A DNA stretch of 64,000 nt from Haloquadratum walsbyi J07HQW1 (GCA_000415965.1 KE356560.1:3218201-3282200); one strand, 5' to 3'; positions 29,067 through 38,695 are shown, numbered from the stretch's first letter. Notes: a model not told the origin generated them from the letters alone. A program made the numbers and translations.

Positions 29067-29357
29067 TTCCGGTAAACAATCTACCACGTCACAGAGTACG
29101 AAAGATAACCTCTCCGAAATCACAGACGGTGAACGCAAACAGTTACTTTCGACTGACCGAGTTACCCGGAGAGAGCAGGAATCCACAGACCAGCCTCACG
29201 GTCATTCAGAAATCAGAGATCTCCATGATGACGAAACGCTCCGAGTCTCGAATCAGTTGATCCCAGGGCAATTGACACCCGTTTTTCTCTTATCAGGCTA
29301 AGTTTATTACTGGGTGGTTTCAACAGGCATTAATCGACGCAGGAACGGATTACATCC

Positions 29358-30311
29358 ATGCATTCTGCGATTGAGATTGACGCCCTTGAGAAGTCATATG
29401 GAGATGTCAAAGCATTATCTGGCGTCGATCTGACCGTCCCAGAAGGATCATTTTTCGGGCTGCTCGGTCCAAATGGGGCTGGAAAAACAACGTTCATCAA
29501 TATCCTCGTTGGCCTTGTTCGCGCCACAGGTGGCACCGCAGAGGTGTTTGGACATGATGTCGAGTCGGAATACCAGGCAGCCCGCGACTGCATTGGACTT
29601 GCTCCACAGGAATTCAATGTTGATCGGTTCTTTCCAATCCGAGAAGTGCTTGAACATAAAGCAGGCTACCATGGAATCTCTCAGGAGCGTGCACGTAGTC
29701 GAGCCACAGAGGTGCTCAAGCGTGTAGGTATTTATGAAAAGCGTAATACGCGATTTGACTGGCTCTCAGGGGGGATGAAGCGACGATTCGTGCTTGCCCG
29801 TGCACTTATCACTGACCCGGATTTGCTCATTCTTGATGAGCCAACTGCCGGTGTCGATGTACAACTTCGACGTGACCTGTGGGAAACAATCACCAAACTG
29901 AATGAGAGTGGAACAACAATACTGTTGACAACGCATTATATAGAGGAAGCTGAGCGTCTATGCGATGAGGTTGCGATTCTTGATTCTGGGCGTGTCGTTG
30001 ACGTCGCCAGTCCAGAGACATTGATGAACCGAGGAACAGATGATATTGTCGTCAAGCTTCGTAATTCGCCGACAACTATCCCGGATTTGACCAGTAATGA
30101 TGATCGTATCGTCACCGTCAGTCTTGATGGACGCCAGATAGTGATTACAGCACATCGTGGAGGGCTCGTTGCTCCCGAGATTGTAAAGAAACTTGATACA
30201 AATGGGCATGAAATTATCGATTTAGAGATTAAACGCACTTCACTTGAAGAAGTATTCGTTGAGATGACACGAAACGATGAGCGTGAATCACCGGAGGTGA
30301 CTGCTCCGTGA
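29358..30311 (+). CDS. ABC transporter ATP-binding protein
   Basis: A 317-residue ATPase subunit of an ABC-2 type exporter. Walker A is GPNGAGKTTF (about residues 36-45), the Q-loop lies in IGLAPQEFN, the signature is DWLSGGMKRRF, and Walker B is LLILDEPTAGVD followed by the H-loop TTHYIEEAERL. After residue 215 comes the extra C-terminal domain usual in NodI/DrrA-like ATPases. The stop overlaps the start of the permease gene by 4 bases. Likely cargo is a lipid or small hydrophobic compound; nothing in the sequence says which. Confidence 0.9.
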   Translation: MHSAIEIDALEKSYGDVKALSGVDLTVPEGSFFGLLGPNGAGKTTFINILVGLVRATGGTAEVFGHDVESEYQAARDCIGLAPQEFNVDRFFPIREVLEHKAGYHGISQERARSRATEVLKRVGIYEKRNTRFDWLSGGMKRRFVLARALITDPDLLILDEPTAGVDVQLRRDLWETITKLNESGTTILLTTHYIEEAERLCDEVAILDSGRVVDVASPETLMNRGTDDIVVKLRNSPTTIPDLTSNDDRIVTVSLDGRQIVITAHRGGLVAPEIVKKLDTNGHEIIDLEIKRTSLEEVFVEMTRNDERESPEVTAP

Positions 30312-31087
30312 GCACGTCGACAGACATTGATCTTACTGGGTTTATTACATTACTCCGCCGGGAGACGCTCCGATTTATTCGCCGACCACGAAATACATTC
30401 GTTCCACCATTTATTACAAATATACTGTATTTTTCAGTTTTCGGTGTTGTTCTTGGTGAGCGGATTAATCTGATTGCTGGTGTTCCCTATATTTTATTTA
30501 TTCTTCCTGGGTTAGTTGTTCTTGGTGCAATTTCAAACGCATTCGAGAACGCGTCATTTTCTATTTTTCATGGTCGCTGGAATCGATATATTGAGGAGGC
30601 AATCACGTCACCACTGTCATACCGAACGATGGTCGTTGCGTATGTCCTTTCGTCTGCTTTCCGTGGAGTGATTGTCGGAATACTTGTTGCAGTTATTGGT
30701 GCATTCTTTACCGCTGTTGGCGTTGCACGGCCGGTTTATCTCGCCGCATTCGGTATTGTCATTTCATTGCTCTTTGCTGCGTTAGGTGTCGCCGGAGGAT
30801 TATGGGCTGATGATTTTGATGATTTGACTATGATGAATCAATTTATTCTTCGGCCGTTGGTGTTCTTCGGTGGCGTTTTTTACTCACTTAATGAACTTCC
30901 ATTGATACTACAACAGGTATCTTTGCTGAATCCAATGATCTATATGGTCAATGGCGTCCGATTTGGCTTTCTTGGTGTGAGCGAAGTTGATCCAACGCAA
31001 TCATTAATCGTTCTTGTTGGATTAACGTGTTTTGTTGTTATTGGAGATATTGTTTTGTTTCGTCGTGGATATGGGCTCACAGAGTAA
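30308..31087 (+). CDS. ABC-2 type transporter permease
   Basis: A 259-residue membrane subunit with six predicted helices, the partner of the preceding ATPase. It starts with GTG within the ATPase stop (GTGA overlap), so it is translationally coupled. A cytoplasmic amphipathic N-terminus (LRRETLRFIRRPRNTFVPPF) leads into the first helix. The family signature near helices 5-6 is visible as FILRPLVFFGGVFYSLNELP. The protein closely follows the DrrB/NodJ pattern. The pair forms a complete exporter without a binding protein. Confidence 0.9.
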   Translation: MSTSTDIDLTGFITLLRRETLRFIRRPRNTFVPPFITNILYFSVFGVVLGERINLIAGVPYILFILPGLVVLGAISNAFENASFSIFHGRWNRYIEEAITSPLSYRTMVVAYVLSSAFRGVIVGILVAVIGAFFTAVGVARPVYLAAFGIVISLLFAALGVAGGLWADDFDDLTMMNQFILRPLVFFGGVFYSLNELPLILQQVSLLNPMIYMVNGVRFGFLGVSEVDPTQSLIVLVGLTCFVVIGDIVLFRRGYGLTE

Positions 31088-31276
31088 CTGCTGTGATTTT
31101 TTATGAGGAGTAGTGAGTCAATATCTCCACTTTCGCATCTGAACGCACAGTGATTTACAGAGAGCTGTTGTGATTCTCATCGAACAAGTGTCACTCTGCA
31201 TCTCAGCAAGTGTTGCAGACTCATTATCACTCCCCAGGATAATTTAAATGAATCACTATTGAGGAACGGACGTAGC

Positions 31277-32200
31277 ATGAGCCGTCATAATGACTCGTCT
31301 GCAGGGTCGACAAGGACGTTTTATATTGTCGCCATCGCTGCAGCCGTTGTGGTGAGTGCAGTTCTTGCCCCCGTTGCTTACGACTACGCGCAGTCCGCTC
31401 AGTCTGAGGGGACTGTTTCTGTCATTACAGTCTCCGGAGTAATCACCGGATCGAAGGTCGATAGTCTTTCTGAGGATCTTCGAGAAGCGCGAGTGAACGA
31501 CTCTGTCAAATCAGTCGTTCTGAAAGTTGATAGTGGCGGGGGCGCAGTTGCCCCGAGCGAACGATTATATCTTGAGGTACTTCGCACTGCAAAGCAGATG
31601 CCTGTGGTTGCCTCTGTCCAGGGAATTGGTGCTTCTGGAGCATACTACGGGATATTACCCGCGAATGAGACGGTTATGCTCTCATCTGGACAGGTCGGGA
31701 GTGTTGGGGTAATTGGTGTCGGTGGGACAACTCCTGTGCCGGACCGGATTATCCGGACAGGTCCTGATAAAGCACAACCGACAACCGAACAGCGGCGTCA
31801 GCAAATTGAATCACTCAAGCGTCAGTTCGTTGGTCGCGTGATTGAACATCGTGGTGAGGAGATTACACTTTCCCGAGAAGAAATAGCGAATGCAAAGACG
31901 TACCTCGGTCCCCGTGCTGTCGAAAACGGGTTTGTTGACCAACTTGGAACACTCACAACTGCGATTGATCGTGCGGCCGAAATGGCTGGGATGGAAGAGT
32001 ATGATATCGCACGAAAGGAGCCACCACGTGGTGGCATCATTTTCTTCGCAACAACTGTCGATGGACAAAAGATGATATACAAACAGCAGACATCAGACGA
32101 TGCAATACCGGTCCCGGTGACACAGCCGTTAGCAATCGATAAGATTCCATATCATGATCCTGGGATGGGAGCGGGGGTGAGCGCCAATGCAACTGCGTGA
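31277..32200 (+). CDS. sppA: Signal peptide peptidase SppA-type serine protease (S49)
   Basis: A 307-residue membrane-anchored protease that degrades cleaved signal peptides and membrane protein fragments. One N-terminal transmembrane anchor (about residues 16-37) precedes a single S49 domain. The oxyanion loop is VDSGGGAVAPSE, the nucleophile serine is in GIGASGAYYG, and the next block is SGQVGSVGVIG. The ATG at 31277 (MSRHNDSSAG) places the anchor correctly. The last 14 bases overlap the next gene. The C-terminal 60 residues are variable. Confidence 0.85.
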   Translation: MSRHNDSSAGSTRTFYIVAIAAAVVVSAVLAPVAYDYAQSAQSEGTVSVITVSGVITGSKVDSLSEDLREARVNDSVKSVVLKVDSGGGAVAPSERLYLEVLRTAKQMPVVASVQGIGASGAYYGILPANETVMLSSGQVGSVGVIGVGGTTPVPDRIIRTGPDKAQPTTEQRRQQIESLKRQFVGRVIEHRGEEITLSREEIANAKTYLGPRAVENGFVDQLGTLTTAIDRAAEMAGMEEYDIARKEPPRGGIIFFATTVDGQKMIYKQQTSDDAIPVPVTQPLAIDKIPYHDPGMGAGVSANATA

Positions 32201-33284
32201 ACTCACCGCCCCAGTTGCAATTTTTGCTCTCATCGTTGCAGTGGTTCTCATCGGCGCATTGGTCATACCATTTGTGAGTGGTGGGACAACGCCTGAGGTA
32301 ACGAATCTCGCTGCGGAACAGACGAACACGGACAGTGTTCAGATCACACCGAATACAGAAGAGGGGAATATCGACGTTGACCCGGGTCCGGGTGAGTCGA
32401 AAACCGTCCTGATTGATCAAGCACACTCGAATCGTCTTTCTGATGAGAAGGTCTCAACATTGACGAACGCCCTCGTTAAGAGTGGTCACACGGTTCAGAT
32501 TCTCTCCCGTGAGCAGGCTCGGGGACCAGCATGGAATGAATCACTTCGAAGTGCAGATGCAGTCGTTATTGCGAATCCAACGCAGCCTTACACATCGGGA
32601 CAGCTGGCTGGTCTTGAGAAGTTCGCAAACGCTGGTGGTCGCGTAACACTACTTGCAGATCCTGCGGCCGTTAGCGTTGGTGGTGGCTTGTTAGGGCTCT
32701 CAATTCAGGAGTCCTCTGCACAATACACTGGTCTTGCATCCAACTTTGGGTTTGCTGCACAGTCTGGATATCTGTATAACATGCATGAATATCAGAATAA
32801 TTTTAAAAGTATTTATGCAACTGCTCCAGCCGACAGCAGAAATCCTCTCTCTCAGGGAATTGATCGTGTCGTCCTCCGAGAAGCAGTTGCGATTTCGACA
32901 GCTTCCGCAGAACCAAAGACGGAGCCCGCACTTACCACGGTTGACCGGACAGTTCGCGAACCAACACGACGTGAGGCAGCCTACACGGTTGCAGCAACGT
33001 CAGGAAATGTCGCTATTGTCGGTGACACTGACTTTATGACACCGTCAAATGTGTATGTCGCAGATAATGAGGTGTTACTCGGTAATCTCGCGACATTCCT
33101 CGTGAGTGGAAATAAACGACCCGGTGCCCCCGCAACGCCGGGCTCTGAGAGGACACAGGGTGCTGGACCAAGCCCTGGTCCTGGCGGTGGTATCCCAACA
33201 GCACCGACTGCACCTGGACCTGAACCGTCACCAGATCCAGGTCCATCACCGACGCCAGAACCGACATCAACTCCGGCTGAGTAA
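32187..33284 (+). CDS. DUF4350-like membrane protein with Pro-rich tail
   Basis: A 365-residue protein with one N-terminal transmembrane helix (about residues 8-30), an extracellular alpha/beta domain, and a C-terminal tail of repeated Pro-Ser-Pro-Thr (GPEPSPDPGPSPTPEP). The domain, with TVLIDQAHSNRLSDEKVSTL and AVVIANPTQPYTSGQLAGLE, resembles the Rossmann-like DUF4350 fold, which is related to glutamine-amidotransferase folds without catalytic residues. It starts 14 bases inside sppA, so the two are coupled. The Pro-rich tail may span the surface layer; this is inference. Confidence 0.7.
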   Translation: MQLRELTAPVAIFALIVAVVLIGALVIPFVSGGTTPEVTNLAAEQTNTDSVQITPNTEEGNIDVDPGPGESKTVLIDQAHSNRLSDEKVSTLTNALVKSGHTVQILSREQARGPAWNESLRSADAVVIANPTQPYTSGQLAGLEKFANAGGRVTLLADPAAVSVGGGLLGLSIQESSAQYTGLASNFGFAAQSGYLYNMHEYQNNFKSIYATAPADSRNPLSQGIDRVVLREAVAISTASAEPKTEPALTTVDRTVREPTRREAAYTVAATSGNVAIVGDTDFMTPSNVYVADNEVLLGNLATFLVSGNKRPGAPATPGSERTQGAGPSPGPGGGIPTAPTAPGPEPSPDPGPSPTPEPTSTPAE

Positions 33285-33573
33285 ATTCATACACAGATGT
33301 ATTTGTCTTAACACCACCCGATATAAGCTATATTTATGCTAAGAACCGTTGAGAGTATATCGGTGTCCTTGACGTCTGCGTGAGCGGATGGACGTTCTGC
33401 TGTTTCAAATCTCAATATAACAACGATTGGCACTCTAAGCAGTGTGTGCACGAACACATGCTCATCAGACAGGAAGCGTGGAAGATCAATTTGTGCGTTT
33501 TGTTGCATTTCGCTGCATTCAATTCTGTTTCGGAGAACGAGACCACCGTATCAACAGTTAATCATCGTGCAGA

Positions 33574-33697
33574 TAACAGTCGGTGGCAATCTGACCACTG
33601 TGTCTCTCCGAACCCACACTCAGTTCGGCTGGGACGCCTAGTGACGCGTTCGGTTGGGACTTCGGAGACAGAAATCACAGTCCCAACAGCTGACAAA
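33574..33697. repeat. Dispersed 120-bp repeat, copy C
   Basis: This copy begins AACAGTCGGTGGCAATCTGA and runs through CACTGTGTCTCTCCGAACCC, the GGGACGC...GCGTTCG core and the end ACAGTCCCAACAGCTGACAA. It ends 40 bases before trmY. The remaining part of the gap (33285-33573) holds nothing recognisable. Confidence 0.75.
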
Positions 33698-33736
33698 CAG
33701 AGCCTTATTTGATGCCGATAAGAATATAAATGTAGT

Positions 33737-34333
33737 ATGCGACAATTTCTCATTGTCGGTCATGAGGCACCGACAACCCCGTCATTCTCCCTCGATGACC
33801 TTGCTGGCGGCGCAGGTCGGCTTGATATCCTTTGTCGATGCGTGACAAGTGCATTTGTTCGTTCACATGGTATTCGTGAGGATGTCCGCGTCCATCTTGT
33901 CCTCAATGATCAATTCACAATCCAGTTTGATGGTTCTAATCTCAAGCGACTCAACCCCGATGAACGAAGCACAGCAGCGTTAATACGCACCGCGCTTGAA
34001 AACCGTGAGAACGCGATTGGTCATATGCCGGCTGAAAGCACACCTGGTGTCTCAATTCGGCGAATGGGCTTTGCTGAGACAGTGGAAAAACTGAAAACTG
34101 AGACGACACCAATCCGATTACACGAAACAGGCACACCAATTGTTGATATTGACCCACCAGACGACCCCCTATTTGTGCTTTCAGATCATCACTCGTTTAC
34201 TAATGACGAGAGTGACCAACTCAATGATGTTACCGAACATCAGGTTCGGGTTGGACCGGTGATACTACATGCTGACCACGCAATTACCATCGCACATAAT
34301 TATTTAGATACGAGTGGGTATGAAAAATATTAA
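33737..34333 (+). CDS. trmY: tRNA (pseudouridine(54)-N1)-methyltransferase TrmY
   Basis: A 198-residue SPOUT-fold methyltransferase that uses S-adenosylmethionine to convert pseudouridine 54 of tRNA to N1-methylpseudouridine, which replaces ribothymidine in most archaea. Family blocks are MRQFLIVGHEAPTTPSFSL, RVHLVLNDQ, LHETGTPIVDI and the knot region FVLSDHHSF with VRVGPVILHADHAITIAHNY. Length matches TrmY. Its substrate is made by Pus10 (23.9-25.2 kb). The last 14 bases overlap the zinc-finger gene. The promoter region abuts dispersed repeat copy C. Confidence 0.95.
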   Translation: MRQFLIVGHEAPTTPSFSLDDLAGGAGRLDILCRCVTSAFVRSHGIREDVRVHLVLNDQFTIQFDGSNLKRLNPDERSTAALIRTALENRENAIGHMPAESTPGVSIRRMGFAETVEKLKTETTPIRLHETGTPIVDIDPPDDPLFVLSDHHSFTNDESDQLNDVTEHQVRVGPVILHADHAITIAHNYLDTSGYEKY

Positions 34334-34940
34334 TATAGATAACTCATCGTCACCACAACATTTGCCTGCAGCACACACGACAACGGGAAATCAGCAGACA
34401 AGTTCTTTCGCTCAGCCAGACGATCGGTTTTCGGTCACACTTTGTGGTGTCGGTGTTGACGCAGAGACGCGGTGTACACACTGGGCGGGTCCAAGCGATG
34501 TTATTGCGCTCCGATTTGGATGCTGTGAAGTCTTCTCGCCATGTTATTCATGTCATCTTGCGGTTGTTGCTCATGCACAGACAGCGCAAGTATCGCGCTC
34601 AGTGAGTTCGACGTCAGCTACAGCTACAACTACGGCGACTAGTAGCAAGAGCCGTTGTCATACAGAAAGCGCTGTGTCTGGGCACCAATCAATACGCGAA
34701 CAAACAGTGCAATCACAGATTGATCCTTGGCCAGCGGAGCGATTTGACGATCCCGCGGTATTGTGTGGTGTCTGTCGGACAACATTATCCGCACGAGCAT
34801 ATCTCAATACTGCAGCCATGTGCCCAGCCTGTGGAGCAGCATTTAATCCTGGGTGTCGTCAACATCATGGGCTGTACTTTGGAACAGATACCGAATGTGT
34901 CGGAGATAATGTGCACAAATCGAACACTGATTGTCGATAA
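34320..34940 (+). CDS. CHY zinc-finger protein
   Basis: A 206-residue cysteine- and histidine-rich protein. Residues about 40-95 match the CHY zinc finger: CGVGVDAETRCTHW, RFGCCEVFSPCYSCH. A Ser/Thr-rich linker follows. Residues about 140-200 bring more metal ligands: CGVCRTTLSARAYLN, CPACGAAFNPGCRQHH. The ATG at 34320 begins inside the trmY end, so the two are probably coupled. Bacterial and archaeal stand-alone CHY proteins are of unknown function; in eukaryotes the domain occurs in ubiquitin ligases. An RNA-related role is only suggested by the neighbour. Confidence 0.75.
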   Translation: MKNINIDNSSSPQHLPAAHTTTGNQQTSSFAQPDDRFSVTLCGVGVDAETRCTHWAGPSDVIALRFGCCEVFSPCYSCHLAVVAHAQTAQVSRSVSSTSATATTTATSSKSRCHTESAVSGHQSIREQTVQSQIDPWPAERFDDPAVLCGVCRTTLSARAYLNTAAMCPACGAAFNPGCRQHHGLYFGTDTECVGDNVHKSNTDCR

Positions 34941-35002
34941 GTGCGTAAGTCATTCCCCAACTGCGGGCACCCTTTGAGTGACCGATGAATGAGTACATAT
35001 TT

Positions 35003-36118
35003 TCACACTATAACGAAGAGAACCACAGTTGTATATGTGACTGCAGCAATAGTCAATGCACTCAGACTTGTGATAGCGGTTCTAAAAGAGCGATCAGCAG
35101 TAAGTATGCTAACAGCACGTCGAGAGCCAGGAACGTCTGATGACGTATTTGTGCTTTTTTCTGGGGATCTCGTTGTCGCAGTGATTCCACTCCATGCGCC
35201 GATAATAAGCGCAAATGGGACGATAGTGAAACCAAGTCGATGGGCATCAACCATCGTTGGCGGTGGAACGCTGAGTATCGTAAATGCATAGCCTGCTGCA
35301 ATTATCGCTCGTCGATCGACATATCCGCGAACCGATTGGTGTATCACTTGGGCAAACGCACCAAATCCAAGCCAAACAATCAGGACTTCGATACAAAGCA
35401 CACCAAGAAGATTCAGCGTCGGGTGGGACGCGAATGTGAAACGCGTGAACTCAATCTGCCATCCAATCAGCGATGTAATCGGGGCAAACAGCGGTGGTGG
35501 CGCAGCCATGAAAATATCTCCGAATGGGTGTGTGACCGTCCCAATCGCGGTTGCGACTCCAATCTGGTTTGATGTCAGCGTCGTCCGATGAAAAGTGATC
35601 ACGCCAAGAAACCCAACGACACTCATAAAGATAGCAGCAACGGCACCTGCGACCATACCAGCCGTCATATAAAATCCAATAACAGTACACCCCCCGACGA
35701 CACCAGCCAATATTAATGATCGCTCTCTGTAAATAAAGGGTATATATGCAATAAGATCAGTGCTCGTGCTATCGGTATCGCTCGTGGTTACTTTGGTATT
35801 GTGAGCTGAGTTCATCTGGGAGACGAAATTTGCACTTCCCCATGCAATCAGTGCTGCAGTAATACCAACCGGGAGTGAGTGGGTCACAGTCCGATGAACA
35901 GTATTTGCGACTTCCCAGAATGCATCCCATCCGATTGGCGCTCCCGATGCGACAGCAAAAGCGTATGTAATGATAGCATATCCGATATCAAGATCGGGAA
36001 GAAACGCCGCGACCGCAGCAAGGACCCCGAATGAAAGAATCTGCGTGTCTGTGACTTTCGTCTGCGATGAAAGAACAACAGCAAGTGCAAATGCGAGGAA
36101 CTCATGACCAACAAACAT
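35003..36118 (-). CDS. Membrane-bound metal-dependent hydrolase (YdjM/DUF457 type)
   Basis: A 371-residue membrane protein of the YdjM/LexA-regulated hydrolase family, with about eight hydrophobic segments. The signature residues are visible: H5 in MFVGHEFLAFA, the DLD motif of AAFLPDLDIGYA, and HRTVTHSLPVG (about residues 88-98), which together form the supposed zinc site. A second half contains HPFGDIFMAAPPPLFAP. Related proteins sit in the membrane with an unproven phospholipase-like activity. The gene is convergent with the zinc-finger gene and monocistronic. Confidence 0.8.
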   Translation of the reverse strand: MFVGHEFLAFALAVVLSSQTKVTDTQILSFGVLAAVAAFLPDLDIGYAIITYAFAVASGAPIGWDAFWEVANTVHRTVTHSLPVGITAALIAWGSANFVSQMNSAHNTKVTTSDTDSTSTDLIAYIPFIYRERSLILAGVVGGCTVIGFYMTAGMVAGAVAAIFMSVVGFLGVITFHRTTLTSNQIGVATAIGTVTHPFGDIFMAAPPPLFAPITSLIGWQIEFTRFTFASHPTLNLLGVLCIEVLIVWLGFGAFAQVIHQSVRGYVDRRAIIAAGYAFTILSVPPPTMVDAHRLGFTIVPFALIIGAWSGITATTRSPEKSTNTSSDVPGSRRAVSILTADRSFRTAITSLSALTIAAVTYTTVVLFVIV

Positions 36119-36284
36119 TACTCAGTTAGCGCGAGATGTGGCTGCGGCGGAAATATGTCTTCTTATCGTAAAAAAGATGATCTGTATCATTTTGTACGAT
36201 GATACTCTCATATGTCCATGAGAGGAGACCGCCCCGAAGTCACGGTCAGATTATAGAATACAAAGAGAATACCCGCGTCTTTAG

Positions 36285-36391
36285 TGATTCAACACACTTC
36301 TGGGTGAACTGATTCACTCATTCGATGCGAGAGAACTACCCTGACCGATGCATGTCTAATTAAGCACCCGGTTCTTCTGTGAACTACTACA
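36285..36391. repeat. 107-bp direct repeat, copy 2
   Basis: A near-identical copy of 25968-26074, here in the gap between the hydrolase and VOC genes. It is followed at 36402-36412 by GGGGATGTCA, the reverse complement of the TGACATCC end seen on TnpB-derived elements. So it is a fragment of the same element type. Confidence 0.75.
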
Positions 36392-36492
36392 GGCGCGGGG
36401 GGATGTCAAAAGCCACTCAGAGCACGTAGATTCAGGGATTATTTAATATATCAGCGGCTGATGTTTTTGCATATCGGACTCAAAATACCAGT

Positions 36493-36894
36493 ATGCACGG
36501 AACTGCCATTGATCATATAAAACAGTACATTCCGAGAGACGGACGAGCCGATGCACTCGGATTTTATCGTGATGGACTTGGGTTTGCGATTGAAGGAATG
36601 GCTGCATATGAATCAGATAAAAAGCCATTTTTCTCAGTGCGAATCAGTCCTGGATCGGTGTTACATCTCGAACCTGATCCAGAGTTTACTGAGCCAGATC
36701 GGACTGCCGCCGACCATGTCGCAATCCGTGTTGCGGAATCGATGGCGATGATTGAAACAACGCTTGCGGAAGCGAATATTGAGATTGACCGACGATTGAC
36801 TCCACGAGGGGCAACTGGGGTTGCACCCGCGGTCTATGTGACTGATCCGTTCGGATATCGAATTGAAATTAAATCTGAGCAGGAATCAGACTAA
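36493..36894 (+). CDS. VOC (glyoxalase/bleomycin resistance) family protein
   Basis: A 133-residue one-domain member of the vicinal oxygen chelate fold. Typical features are the beta-strand start AIDHIKQYIPRDG, LGFYRDGLGFAIEGM, the repeat DHVAIRVAESMAMIETTLA and the ending YVTDPFGYRIEIKSE. Candidate metal ligands are His8, a Glu in LHLEPDP, the His of DHVAIRV and the final Glu of YRIEI. Members range from glyoxalase I to dioxygenases and resistance proteins; the substrate cannot be told. Start MHGTAIDH fits the first strand. Confidence 0.8.
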   Translation: MHGTAIDHIKQYIPRDGRADALGFYRDGLGFAIEGMAAYESDKKPFFSVRISPGSVLHLEPDPEFTEPDRTAADHVAIRVAESMAMIETTLAEANIEIDRRLTPRGATGVAPAVYVTDPFGYRIEIKSEQESD

Positions 36895-36989
36895 GGGGTA
36901 TGCATTATCGAAATATCTCGATAAATACACATAAACCCGTGTGTGCATCGAACCGTTTTTTACCTCGTTCATCCGTCCTGTAACCATCC

Positions 36990-38306
36990 ATGCCCTCTGG
37001 ACGCTCACATTCATTTCTGTCACGGCTGATTTCATTGAGACGTCTCATCTCCGGACGCCGTCGGGGAATTGTGATTATATTAGTGGGAATCAGCATTTTC
37101 ACCGCCTCTGTTGTGCTTGCTGCTGCAGTGGCTCCTAATGTCGGTGTTGCAGCAGATGAACGTCGCATGACGATTGTTGGATCACAAGGAGGTGGTCCGG
37201 GACTCCACGATGATGGGTCAGTATATCAGTTGAACGGACGCTCAATCGCCTGGCAACTCGCTGATGCTGATAGTTATTTTGATGTCACAAAATTGCCTGA
37301 TGGAACCGTTCTTGCAGGATATATGAACGGTGAGACAACGCCGTGTGGACCGTATGATGAGCCATGTGCGCGGACAGGGTTCCGAGTTATCGATCCACCA
37401 AAGATGGGTGTCGATGAAGCACCGACTGTCACTGATGAGTATTCATTTCCCGTCCGGACTCGCGTGAACAGTGAAGTACATGATGTCGAGCGGCTCGGAC
37501 CCAATGAGTATGTGTTTACCGATATGGATGCCGAGCGAGTCGCGATTGTTGATAATGGAACGATAACATGGGAGTGGTATGCAAACACAACATACGATGC
37601 GCCCCCGGATCCGACGCGAGCAGACTGGTTACACATCAACGATATCGATGTCATCGACTCAGATCGGTTTCTCGTCTCCGTCCGAAATGCACATCAGCTT
37701 GTGATTATTGAGCGCGGGCAGGGCGTTGTCGAGGTGATCAACAAGGATGAATCTGGGAACGGGAAAGGAGACCCATCGGTGCTCCGCCAACAGCACAATC
37801 CACAATGGCTCGGCAATGGAACCGTTCTTGTTGCTGACAGTCATAATGATCGTATCGTCGAGCTTCATCGTGGGGCTGATGATAATTGGGAGGTTACATG
37901 GTCAATCACCGCAGCCGAGGGGGTTCCGTTTAGCTGGCCGCGAGATGCAGACCGACTATCGAACGGAAACACATTGATTACTGACTCGCTGAACAAGCGA
38001 ATCGTTGAAATCAATAGCAGCGGTGTTGCTATCTGGAGTTATCAAACACAGAATGTTCCGTATGAGGCTGATCGCCTTCCAGCCGGTGAGCGTGTTGGTG
38101 GGGTCACATACACGAATGCTGAAACTGTTGAGACGACAGCGAATACAGCAACAGGTCAGAATATTCCAGTGTTATCATTGCTATTAATCGGGATTCAAAC
38201 TGGCATCCAAACTCCATTCTGGTTTACTGAAATCCATGTTGCGACAGGAGTACTCGCGCTCATCAGCATCATACTCGGGACTGTATTGATAATAACTGAC
38301 CGGTAG
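36990..38306 (+). CDS. Arylsulfotransferase-like beta-propeller with membrane anchors at both ends
   Basis: A 438-residue protein with a basic start (SLRRLISGRRRG), a transmembrane helix at about residues 27-48, a large extracellular beta-propeller and a second helix at about 410-433. Repeated blade units are seen: YFDVTKLPDGTVLAGYM, HDVERLGPNEYVFTDMD, DIDVIDSDRFLVSVRN, NPQWLGNGTVLVADSHNDRI, RDADRLSNGNTLITDSLNKR. The pattern matches the Arylsulfotransf_2 group. The His residues that carry sulfate in true aryl-sulfotransferases are not certain here, so the activity is unproven. It may bind sugars or phenols at the cell surface. Confidence 0.75.
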   Translation: MPSGRSHSFLSRLISLRRLISGRRRGIVIILVGISIFTASVVLAAAVAPNVGVAADERRMTIVGSQGGGPGLHDDGSVYQLNGRSIAWQLADADSYFDVTKLPDGTVLAGYMNGETTPCGPYDEPCARTGFRVIDPPKMGVDEAPTVTDEYSFPVRTRVNSEVHDVERLGPNEYVFTDMDAERVAIVDNGTITWEWYANTTYDAPPDPTRADWLHINDIDVIDSDRFLVSVRNAHQLVIIERGQGVVEVINKDESGNGKGDPSVLRQQHNPQWLGNGTVLVADSHNDRIVELHRGADDNWEVTWSITAAEGVPFSWPRDADRLSNGNTLITDSLNKRIVEINSSGVAIWSYQTQNVPYEADRLPAGERVGGVTYTNAETVETTANTATGQNIPVLSLLLIGIQTGIQTPFWFTEIHVATGVLALISIILGTVLIITDR

Positions 38307-38507
38307 CTGAAAGCAGTGATGAGCTGTTTATCTTAAAGAGATATACACGGACGTTGATGACGGCGATTGGAGATGCGCGTTCGGAGTTTCAATAACAATT
38401 TCATTGAATCTCGATACGATTAATATCTACAAAGATAACTATTAGCTCTGCAGGTGAGACTACTGTGCCGGGTGTAGTGCTATCCGCATCTTCACAGGCG
38501 CTCAACT

Positions 38508-38535
38508 CCCGCCCCCGCCCCCGCCCCCGCCCCCG
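38508..38535. repeat. (CCCCCG)n hexanucleotide tract
   Basis: Between four and five CCCCCG units in a 713-base gap without a gene (38307-39019). The tract is extremely GC-rich compared with its surroundings and would form quadruplex-prone G-runs on the minus strand. Confidence 0.8.
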
Positions 38536-38695
38536 ACAGCGCGAGCGGTCGCAACCGTGAGCGAGTCATGAAGCGTATATATGAGAAGGTCACGGTGACA
38601 TACCTGTTCTAGTGATTGATAACCGACAGCAGACCATCCGCGGCACTTGAAAAGAGTGAGCAAAGCAAAGAACTGAGGAAAATAGTAGATAATAT

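Noticed and set aside
38508-38535. CRISPR-like repeat
   Set aside because: The units are contiguous 6-mers without spacers, and the same is true of the other hexamer runs. No repeat-spacer pattern or cas gene was found.
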